DNA of 64,000 nucleotides from Mycobacterium branderi (lineage in GTDB: Bacteria; Actinomycetota; Actinomycetes; Mycobacteriales; Mycobacteriaceae). Within the stretch, counting starts at the first letter, position 1; the number at the start of each line of letters is the position of its first letter. The notes beneath the pieces were generated by a model. That model had not been told where the DNA came from, ran no database searches, and saw only the letters and a program-made list of their open reading frames with translations. The stretch is from assembly GCF_010728725.1 (NCBI RefSeq), contig NZ_AP022606.1, positions 4,960,001 through 5,024,000 on the forward strand, read 5' to 3'. Positions 57,340 through 64,000 of the stretch are shown in pieces. A program made the translations under genes and the position numbers.

Positions 57340-58638
57340 GTGGACGTGAAAGACGCCAGCTTTCGCCGTAACCCTGCGGTGGTGGCCGCGGTGGTGATCT
57401 TGACGCTCGCCGGCTGCCGGAACACAGACTCCTGGGTAGAAGCCGCGCCCGCCCCGGGATGGCCCGCGCAATACGGCGACGCGTCCAACACCAGCTACAC
57501 CCATACGACCGGTGCGACCACACTGAAACTGGGCTGGACGCGGTCGGTGAAGGGCAGCCTGGCCGCGGCACCGGCGCTGAGCGGCCGTGGCTGGATGGTG
57601 CTCAACGCGCAAACCCCGGCCGGGTGCTCGCTGATGGAGTGGGAGAACGACGACAACGGCCGGCAGCGCTGGTGCGTACGCCTGGTTCAGGGCGGCGGCT
57701 TTGCCGGCCCTCTGTTCGACGGCTTCGACAACGTCTACGTCGGCCAGCCCGGGGCGATGATGTCCTTTCCGCCCACCCAGTGGACGCGCTGGCGGGCACC
57801 GGTGATCGGAATGCCTTCCACCCCAAGGATTCTCAAAGATGGTCAGCTGCTGGTCGTCACCCACCTGGGCCAGGTGCTGGTGTTCGACGCGCACCGCGGC
57901 ACCGTGGTCGGCAGCCCACTGGACCTGGTGGAAGGCGTCGATTCGACCGATCCCACCCGCGGGCTTTCCGATTGCGCACCGGCCCGACCGGGCTGTCCCG
58001 TCGCCGCGGCACCGGCTTTTGCCGCCACGACCGGCGCCGTGGTACTGGGCCTCTGGGAGCCCGGCGCCAACGCGGCGGTGCTGGTCGGCCTGAAATACCA
58101 CCCGGGACAAAACCCGCTGCTGACCCGGGAGTGGACCAGTGACGCCGTGGCGACCGGTGTGCTTGCCAGCCCGGTGCTGTCCGCGGACGGCTCGACCGTC
58201 TACGTCAACGGACGCGACCAACAGCTGTGGGCGCTGCATGCCGCCGACGGGAAGCCGAAATGGTCAGCGCCGCTGAAGTTCCTGGCGCAGACGCCGCCCA
58301 CCCTGACGCCAGGCGGGCTGATCGTGTCCGGCGGCGGTCCCGACACGCAGCTGGTCGCCTTCAAAGACGCCGGCGACCACGCCGAGTTGGTGTGGCGCCG
58401 CGACGACGTCACCCCGCTGTGTACGTCGAGCCTGGCCGGCAGCGGCGTCGGCTACACGGTGGCCAAAGCCGATCGCGGGATGTCGCTGCTGATCTTCGAC
58501 CCGCGCGACGGCCACACCCATGGCAGCTATCCGCTGCCGGAGGCCACCGGCTACCCGGTCGGGGTGGCGGTCGGCCATGATCGCCGGGTGGTCGCCGCCA
58601 CCAGCGACGGTCAGGTGTACAGCTTCGCCCCGGCCTAA
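57340..58638 (+). CDS. PQQ-like beta-propeller lipoprotein (Rv3035 homologue)
   Basis: An exported beta-propeller. Lipobox LTLAGC follows a basic N-region and hydrophobic stretch, so the lipid cysteine is about residue 26 with GTG 57340; starts at 57301 or 57346 are also possible. The mature part repeats LSADGSTVYVNGRDQQLWALHAADGKPKWS-like PQQ-domain blades and the Asp/Cys-rich SDCAPARPGCP insert. Orthologue of Rv3035; likely extracytoplasmic, function unknown. Overlaps the TB22.2 gene by 4 bases. Confidence 0.82.
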   Translation: MDVKDASFRRNPAVVAAVVILTLAGCRNTDSWVEAAPAPGWPAQYGDASNTSYTHTTGATTLKLGWTRSVKGSLAAAPALSGRGWMVLNAQTPAGCSLMEWENDDNGRQRWCVRLVQGGGFAGPLFDGFDNVYVGQPGAMMSFPPTQWTRWRAPVIGMPSTPRILKDGQLLVVTHLGQVLVFDAHRGTVVGSPLDLVEGVDSTDPTRGLSDCAPARPGCPVAAAPAFAATTGAVVLGLWEPGANAAVLVGLKYHPGQNPLLTREWTSDAVATGVLASPVLSADGSTVYVNGRDQQLWALHAADGKPKWSAPLKFLAQTPPTLTPGGLIVSGGGPDTQLVAFKDAGDHAELVWRRDDVTPLCTSSLAGSGVGYTVAKADRGMSLLIFDPRDGHTHGSYPLPEATGYPVGVAVGHDRRVVAATSDGQVYSFAPA

Positions 58639-59330
58639 GACACCGCCAACGGCGGGATCGCGTTACGCGGCACCTGCGCCTGGGCGGCGCCCGCGAAGGG
58701 CGGCAGCAACTCCCCCGGCGCGAAGTAGAAGATCAGCGAGTCGTCGGTGATAGCGAAGTTCTGGTAATGCGACGAGTCCAGGCCGGTGCCGGGCGGGATT
58801 GTGCCGCCCAGCCCCGTCTGCCGGCTCAGCTCTCGCTGCACGATCGGATAGATGGCGTCAAGCGGCTTGCTGCCCGGCGCGAACAGGTTGTCGAAGGTGA
58901 TCGGCTGGCGTTTGTCGAGGTCGTAGTTGAAACCCTTGTAGAAGGTCGAGGGACGCGGCCCGCCCAAGTCTTCGAACACCTTGAGCACCACGCTCTGGGT
59001 GCCCTTCGGCGGTTTGCCCGAGCGGTACTGCTCGGACGTCACTTCCATCTGGTAGGGCTGGTCGCGGGGTCCCGACGTCTGCGCGACGTTGATGAACCCG
59101 TCCCGGTTCTGGGTGAGGTAGTCAGCCAGGGCCTGCTGGTCGGGATAGTCGACCGGAAACTTCATGTCGAGGGTGTAGGTGGAGTTCGCGGTGTGCACGT
59201 GACACGTCTGCCCGCCCTCGAGGCTGCCGCCCATGCTTGTGCATGACGGGTCGGCGATGGCCCGCGGCCCGCCCGGCCAGCCCACCAGGGCTCCGGCCGC
59301 CAGCAGCGCGGCCGCGATCACAGTGCGCAT
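58635..59330 (-). CDS. Secreted protein TB22.2 homologue (DUF3298-like)
   Basis: A 231-residue secreted protein with signal peptide ending near residue 26 (AAGALVGWPGGPRAIADP). TYTLDMKFPVDYPDQQALADYL and the C-terminal PITFDNLFAPGSKPLDAIYPIVQREL and HYQNFAITDDSLIFYFAPGELLPPFAGAAQAQVP form an RsiV/DUF3298-like pair. Orthologue of Rv3036c (TB22.2), reported to be an esterase. Two cysteines (30 and 43) may be disulfide bonded. Confidence 0.88.
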   Translation of the reverse strand: MRTVIAAALLAAGALVGWPGGPRAIADPSCTSMGGSLEGGQTCHVHTANSTYTLDMKFPVDYPDQQALADYLTQNRDGFINVAQTSGPRDQPYQMEVTSEQYRSGKPPKGTQSVVLKVFEDLGGPRPSTFYKGFNYDLDKRQPITFDNLFAPGSKPLDAIYPIVQRELSRQTGLGGTIPPGTGLDSSHYQNFAITDDSLIFYFAPGELLPPFAGAAQAQVPRNAIPPLAVS

Positions 59331-59396
59331 CGTCGATGTGTCCTCGCAAACTTAAAAGACGGCGCAGCCGCCGTCCCGGCCAGCCTACCTGGACCG

Positions 59397-60605
59397 TCAT
59401 CGCGACGGACGACAAACGAACACCGCTCTGCCGGAGCCGATGCGGGTGATGACCACGGACAGGGCCTGCCGGCCGCGCAGTCGCAGTCGCTTGCGCAGCG
59501 CGTCGGGGTCCACGTCGACGCCGCGGACCAGAATCTCGAGGGCGCCGCAGTCCAACGCGGCCAGCGCCTGACGCAGCCGTCGCTCGTCGAACGCCACCTG
59601 CTCGAGAACCTCGAAGCCACGCACCCCGCGCGGCAACCGTTCGCCGGAGAGGTAGGCAATGTCGGGGTCCAGCTGCCACAGCCCGTGCCGCGCCGCGTAG
59701 TGGCGCACCAGACCGGCCCGCACAACCGCGCCGTCGGGGTCGACGATCCAGCGGCCCGCGGGCCGCACCGGGCAGTCGTCCGGCTCGGCGTCGGTGATCT
59801 GTTCGCCGCGATCCAGCACAGTGGCCCGCCGCCGCACTCCCGGCGAAGCCAATACACCCGACCACAGGCAGGCTTCCCGAACCGAGCCGCCGTACGAGGT
59901 GACCTCGATCTCGCCGGCGAAGCCGAGACGCCGCACTGCGTCGAAATCGATTCCGGGAGCGCACTTTACAACCAGCGAACGGCCGCGGTAGACGTCGAAC
60001 AACGCGTCCAGCGCGGGCTGGTAGTCGCGCGGGTTGAAGCGGCGCCGCCCGCCACTGCGACGCGCTGGGTCGGCGACGACGACCGCGTCGCGGGTCACCG
60101 GGCGCAGTGCGTCGGCGCGGCACAGCGCGACATCTCCGACGTTGTGCCGCGCCATCGCCAGCCGCACCGGGTCAATGTCGCTGCCGACCGCCCGGGCCGC
60201 CACACCGCGCAGGGCCGCCAGCTCGGTGCCGACCGAGCAGGTCACGTCGTGCACCACCAAGCCGGCCAACCGCTGCGCGCGATGCTGGGCGACGGGGGCG
60301 GCGCTGGCCTGCTGCAGCGCCTCGTCGGTGAACAGCCAGTCGCTGGTGCCCGGCAGTTTGGCGGCCGCGCGGCGGCGCAACAACACCGTTTCGACCAGCA
60401 CCGGTGTGCGGTCGCCGAACCGGGCCCGGATCGCGGCGATGTCCGCCACCAGGTCGGTCAGCTCGAAACCGGCCACCACGGCCAGCGCCGCGGAGCCCGC
60501 GTCCGATGCCAGGTAGGCAACGTCGTCGAGCCCGAACGTCAGGACGGTTTGACCCCGGTGATCATCACGTTGTAGAACCAGCCCTTCGGCACCACCCGGC
60601 GGCAC
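59397..60605 (-). CDS. THUMP-like class I methyltransferase (Rv3037c homologue)
   Basis: A class I methyltransferase with VHDVTCSVGTELAALRG and SDIDPVRLAMARHN as SAM motifs, a KCAPGIDFD loop and a C-terminal LDCGALEILVRGVDVDPDALRKRL domain. Orthologue of Rv3037c, linked by position to methylglucose lipopolysaccharide synthesis. The homologous region starts at about residue 22, where no ATG, GTG or TTG exists (GTC CTG ACG); GTG 60605 is therefore used although it overlaps the neighbouring gene by 67 bases. Confidence 0.82.
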   Translation of the reverse strand: MPPGGAEGLVLQRDDHRGQTVLTFGLDDVAYLASDAGSAALAVVAGFELTDLVADIAAIRARFGDRTPVLVETVLLRRRAAAKLPGTSDWLFTDEALQQASAAPVAQHRAQRLAGLVVHDVTCSVGTELAALRGVAARAVGSDIDPVRLAMARHNVGDVALCRADALRPVTRDAVVVADPARRSGGRRRFNPRDYQPALDALFDVYRGRSLVVKCAPGIDFDAVRRLGFAGEIEVTSYGGSVREACLWSGVLASPGVRRRATVLDRGEQITDAEPDDCPVRPAGRWIVDPDGAVVRAGLVRHYAARHGLWQLDPDIAYLSGERLPRGVRGFEVLEQVAFDERRLRQALAALDCGALEILVRGVDVDPDALRKRLRLRGRQALSVVITRIGSGRAVFVCRPSR

Positions 60606-61507
60606 AGGTTCTCGTCCACCCAGCTCAGCGTCTTCCAGCTGGTGAACGCGAATTTCGCCCAGCCCCAGCCCAGCCGCTCGGAGGGCACCGCGTACTCGAA
60701 CGTGCGCAGCGGCCAGCCCAGCATGGCGGCGGTGAACTCCACGGTGGCGGTCTGCACGTCGGTGGCGCCGGCGGCCGCTGCCATCCGCTCGAGGTCGGCG
60801 GGGGCGAACGTGTGCAGGTCGACGACGGCCTCCAGCGCTGCGGCGCGCGAAGATTCGTCGAGTTCGGCCTGCGGACGCCGCCAGGCGCCCAGGCCGGGCA
60901 GCTTGGTGACGTTGGTGGTCACGCGCCAGGTCAGCGTGGACAGCGCCCGCGCGTAGCCGTCGCCGACGGTGGTCGGCTCGCCGGCGAACACGAACCGCCC
61001 GCCCGGCCGCAGCACGCGCAGCACCTCGCGCAGCGAGAGCTCGACGTCGGGAATGTGGTGCAGCACCGCGTGCCCGACCACCAGGTCGAAGGTGTCGTCG
61101 TCGTAGGGGATGCGCTCGGCGTCGGCGACCCGGCCGTCGATGTCCAGCCCCAGCGACTGCCCGTTGCGGGTGGCGACTTTGACCATGCCCGGCGACAAGT
61201 CGGTGACCGACCCGCGCCGCGCCACCCCGGACTGGATCAGGTTCAGCAGGAAAAACCCTGTGCCGCAGCCTAATTCGAGGGCGCGGTCGTACGGCAGCCG
61301 GTGGATTTCGTCGTCGGGAACAACGCCGTCGAAGCAGTCACGCGCGTAGTCGACGCAGCGCTGGTCATACGAGATCGACCACTTCTCGTCGTAGTTCTCG
61401 GCTTCCCAGTCGTGGTAGAGCACCTGGGCCAGCTTGCTGTCGTGCCGCGCCGCTTCCACCTGCTCGGCAGTGGCGTGTGGCTGCGGCGCCGGATCAGTAC
61501 TGGTCAT
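60539..61507 (-). CDS. SAM-dependent methyltransferase (Rv3038c homologue)
   Basis: A 322-residue class I methyltransferase: SAM motif [17 protein letters not shown] (about 76-92), [10 protein letters not shown], and [28 protein letters not shown]. Orthologue of Rv3038c. ATG 61507 is the first Met of the conserved protein. Overlaps echA by 14 bases and Rv3037c-like by 67, so the three are one tightly packed operon. Confidence 0.88.
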   Translation of the reverse strand: MTSTDPAPQPHATAEQVEAARHDSKLAQVLYHDWEAENYDEKWSISYDQRCVDYARDCFDGVVPDDEIHRLPYDRALELGCGTGFFLLNLIQSGVARRGSVTDLSPGMVKVATRNGQSLGLDIDGRVADAERIPYDDDTFDLVVGHAVLHHIPDVELSLREVLRVLRPGGRFVFAGEPTTVGDGYARALSTLTWRVTTNVTKLPGLGAWRRPQAELDESSRAAALEAVVDLHTFAPADLERMAAAAGATDVQTATVEFTAAMLGWPLRTFEYAVPSERLGWGWAKFAFTSWKTLSWVDENLCRRVVPKGWFYNVMITGVKPS

Positions 61508-62249
61508 GGTGGCCCAGCTTAACGGCACGGGCGAACACGTCCAGATAGCGGCGGCGGTCGGCGGCGAGCCGCTCGGCCGGTGCCAGGTCGTAGACGCCGT
61601 CGATACCGGCCTTGGCCGCCGCCAGCGCGTACGACGGGCCGTCGACAAACCGGGCGGCCCAGGTCGCGGCGGAGTCGTACACATGGTCCGGGGCCACCAT
61701 GTCGTCGACGAGGCCCAATGCCAGCGCCTCTTCGGCGTCGAAGAATCGCCCGCTGTACACCAGCTCCTTGGCCCGGCTGCCACCAACGGCGCGGGTCAGC
61801 CGAGCGAGCCCGTCGCCGTCGGGAATCAGGCCGGCCAGGATCTCCGTCGCACCCAACCGCACGTTGTCGCCTGCCACGCGCCAATCGGCGGCCAACGCCA
61901 GAGTCAGACCGGCGCCCAGCGCGTATCCGGTGACGGCCGCGACGGTCGGTTTCGGGATCGCCGCGACGGCCTCGACGGCCTCGCGGCGCACCCGGGCCCA
62001 CGTCTCGGCCTCCGCCACGCTCAGCGCGCGCAGCGCCGGCATGTCGTCGCCGGCCGAGAAGATCTCGTGCCCACCGAACACGATCACCGCGGCGACGTCG
62101 TCGCGGCGGCCCAATTCCGCAGCGGCCCCGGCGATTTCGCGATACACCTGGCGGGTCATCGCGTTGGTCGGCGGCCGCGACAGCAACAGGGTGGCCACAC
62201 CGGGCCGGTTGGCGTCGGTGTGGATGCTGACGAATTCGGTCACGGCCAC
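61494..62249 (-). CDS. echA17: Enoyl-CoA hydratase/isomerase
   Basis: A 251-residue crotonase-fold protein. Oxyanion-hole regions [21 protein letters not shown] (about 58-78) and [25 protein letters not shown] [20 protein letters not shown] (about 105-125). Catalyses hydration or isomerisation of enoyl-CoA; one catalytic glutamate position carries Asp in [12 protein letters not shown], as in several EchA paralogues. Orthologue of Rv3039c. Confidence 0.92.
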   Translation of the reverse strand: MAVTEFVSIHTDANRPGVATLLLSRPPTNAMTRQVYREIAGAAAELGRRDDVAAVIVFGGHEIFSAGDDMPALRALSVAEAETWARVRREAVEAVAAIPKPTVAAVTGYALGAGLTLALAADWRVAGDNVRLGATEILAGLIPDGDGLARLTRAVGGSRAKELVYSGRFFDAEEALALGLVDDMVAPDHVYDSAATWAARFVDGPSYALAAAKAGIDGVYDLAPAERLAADRRRYLDVFARAVKLGHHDQY

Positions 62250-63034
62250 CGCCGGCCCCGCGCCTGGTTGTAGCGCTCGGAGTCGAAGAACTCGAACTCC
62301 CAGTTGTCGCCCTTGACCGCCAGGTCCGGCTGCACTGCGACGATCTTGCGCTCCACCGCCAGCACGTCGGCGACGGTGTGACCGGCCAACGAGTCCAGCT
62401 GCGTCCAGGTCGGCGGCAGCAGGAAGGTGCGGCCGGCAGCGAAGTCCTCGATCGCGGCCTCCGGGGTGCTCCAGCCGGCGTGGTCGGATTCGGTGTTCTC
62501 GCCGTCGGCGCGCTGCCCCTCCGGTAACGCGCCGACGAAGAAGTAGGTGTCATAGCGGCGGGTGCGTTCGGCTTCGGGGGTGACCCAGTTGGCCCACGGC
62601 CGCAGCAAATCGGCGCGCAGCACCAGGTTCTCGGTGCGCAGGAAGTCGGCGAACGAGAGCTCCCCCGCCGCCAATGCCAGCCGCGATTCGCGGTAGACCG
62701 CGGCGTCCCCGACGATGCCGTGCGGGTCGTCAGCCGGCCCGGCGAACAGCACGCCGGACTCCTCGAAGGTTTCCCGGGCGGCCGCGCACACCAGCGCCTC
62801 GGCCAGGTCGGTGTCGACGCCGAACCGCTGCGCCCACCACGACGGCGCCGGCCCGGCCCAGGCGATGTCGGCATTGCGGTCGCGGTCGTCGACCCCGCCG
62901 CCCGGAAACACCATTACGCCCGCCGCGAAGTGCATTTTCGAGTGCCGTCGCATCAAGAACACGGCGATGCCGTCGTCAGTGTCGCGGACCAGCATCACGG
63001 TCGCGGCCGGCCGCGCCGGCAGCGGTTCGGTCAT
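62240..63034 (-). CDS. NUDIX hydrolase
   Basis: A 264-residue NUDIX protein. The Nudix box is present as [13 protein letters not shown] (about 86-98) following GGGVDDRD metal-site sequence; FPGGG and [19 protein letters not shown] are typical of the nucleoside-diphosphate/CoA-type subgroup. Substrate unknown. Orthologue of Rv3040c. ATG 63034 overlaps the ABC gene stop by ATGA. Confidence 0.9.
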   Translation of the reverse strand: MTEPLPARPAATVMLVRDTDDGIAVFLMRRHSKMHFAAGVMVFPGGGVDDRDRNADIAWAGPAPSWWAQRFGVDTDLAEALVCAAARETFEESGVLFAGPADDPHGIVGDAAVYRESRLALAAGELSFADFLRTENLVLRADLLRPWANWVTPEAERTRRYDTYFFVGALPEGQRADGENTESDHAGWSTPEAAIEDFAAGRTFLLPPTWTQLDSLAGHTVADVLAVERKIVAVQPDLAVKGDNWEFEFFDSERYNQARGRRWP

Positions 63035-63873
63035 GCGCGCCTCCGATGCGCCGCGCGGGTGCGGGTGCGACGGGCGAAGTACCGCCCGTCGATGACGTCG
63101 ACGGCGATCGACTGCCCGAATGCCGCAGACAGGTTTTCGGCGGTCAGCACGTCGGGCAGCAGGCCCGACGCGACGACCTGTCCCTCCGAGAGCAGCATGC
63201 AGTGCGAAAAGCCGGGCGGAATCTCCTCGACGTGGTGAGTGACCAGCACCAGCGCCGGCGCGTCGGGGTCGGCGGCCAGGTCGGTCAGCCGGGCCACCAG
63301 CTCTTCGCGGCCGCCGAGGTCCAGGCCGGCGGCAGGCTCGTCGAGCAGCAGCAGCTCGGGGTCGGTCATCAGCGCGCGGGCGATCAGCACCCGCTTGCGT
63401 TCCCCCTCCGAGAGGGTCTCGTAGGTGCGGTCGGCCAGGTGCTCGGCGCCCAGGCTTTCCAGCATGTCGATGGCCCGGTGGTAGTCGACGTCCTCGTAGC
63501 GCTCCTTCCACCGGCCCAGCACCGCATAGCCCGCCGAGACGACCAGGTCACGCACCACTTCGTGGCCGGGCACCCGCTGCGCCAGCACCGAGGAACTCAG
63601 GCCCACCCGGGCGCGCAGCTCGGACATGTCGACCCGGCCCAGCCGCTCACCGAGCACATACGCCACCCCCGACGAGGGGTGTTCGGCGGCGGCGGCGATG
63701 CGCAGCAGCGACGTCTTGCCGGCCCCGTTGGGCCCCAGGATCACCCAGCGTTCGTCGAGCTCGACCGACCAATCGACGGGCCCGACCAACACCCGCCCGT
63801 CGCGGCGCAGCGAAATGTCGTGAAAGTCGATCAGCAGGTCGGGGTCGGCTGCCTCACTTGCGGTTTCGGGCAC
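63031..63873 (-). CDS. ABC transporter ATP-binding protein
   Basis: A 280-residue ATPase of ABC type: Walker A GPNGAGKT (47-54), signature LSEGERKR (about 157-164), Walker B LLLLDEP (about 176-182) and THHVEEI as the switch His. No membrane partner is adjacent on either side, so it may act with a permease elsewhere or in a non-transport role. Orthologue of Rv3041c. Confidence 0.94.
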   Translation of the reverse strand: MPETASEAADPDLLIDFHDISLRRDGRVLVGPVDWSVELDERWVILGPNGAGKTSLLRIAAAAEHPSSGVAYVLGERLGRVDMSELRARVGLSSSVLAQRVPGHEVVRDLVVSAGYAVLGRWKERYEDVDYHRAIDMLESLGAEHLADRTYETLSEGERKRVLIARALMTDPELLLLDEPAAGLDLGGREELVARLTDLAADPDAPALVLVTHHVEEIPPGFSHCMLLSEGQVVASGLLPDVLTAENLSAAFGQSIAVDVIDGRYFARRTRTRAAHRRRA

Positions 63874-63903
63874 CCGACCATCGTGCCGTACCGCGACACC
63901 GCG

Positions 63904-64000
<97 letters not shown>

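Overview
The window is chromosomal DNA of a Mycobacterium, almost certainly a non-tuberculous species. Evidence is the uniformly high GC, the many GTG starts, and a backbone gene order that follows M. tuberculosis from gltX (Rv2992c) to the ABC ATPase Rv3041c and probably serB2 (Rv3042c). Genes are dense, often overlap by 1-4 bases (TGATG, ATGA, GTGA), and no gene-free stretch exceeds 300 bases. I found no insertion sequence, CRISPR array, prophage or rRNA. Bases 1-111 hold nothing I can name.

Layout. 1-2700: tRNA-Glu and tRNA-Gln, then gltX with a FAH-family hydrolase and a TetR gene. 2.7-9 kb: an MpaB-type oxygenase, an MFS transporter, leuB and serA. 9-14.3 kb: an FAD oxidoreductase and the ilvB-ilvN-ilvC operon, whose leader carries a complete attenuator: promoter, 16-residue leader peptide with Leu-Val-Val-Leu, pause hairpin and intrinsic terminator. 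14.3-17.7 kb: cfp6, two tandem DoxX proteins and lppZ. 17.8-22.6 kb: an accessory block with a flavin reductase, an HtrA-like protease, a TetR/membrane-protein pair under twin operators, and an FAD oxidoreductase coupled to an ECF41 sigma factor with a matching promoter. 22.6-29.3 kb: gatB, gatA, gatC and pfkA, with a zinc-ribbon protein and a MinD-like ATPase inserted.

29.3-36.0 kb is the most unusual part: seven co-directional, nearly overlapping genes encoding a Pro-rich single-pass membrane protein, a MoxR AAA+ ATPase, a DUF58 protein, a small membrane protein, two membrane-anchored vWA-like proteins and a membrane protein with a TPR-like region. They sit between the orthologues of Rv3013 and ligA, which are neighbours in M. 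tuberculosis. 36-43 kb: ligA, an ArsR/AHSA1 pair, a MetE-like protein, lpqA, mnmA and a cysteine desulfurase. The esxQ/PPE segment present here in M. tuberculosis is absent. 43-48 kb: a TetR/hydrolase pair, two acyltransferases and the etfBA electron-transfer operon with a strong terminator. 48.4-62 kb: the methylglucose lipopolysaccharide-type cluster (methyltransferase, GH57 branching enzyme, GT4 glucosyltransferase, acetyltransferase, further methyltransferases), interrupted at 52.0-56.5 kb by a MarR / MmpL-like / TspO / photolyase module. 62-64 kb: enoyl-CoA hydratase, NUDIX, ABC ATPase and the tail of a probable serB2.

Regulatory structure is rich: dyad operators lie beside most local TetR, ArsR and MarR genes, and five long hairpins of similar design occupy intergenic gaps.
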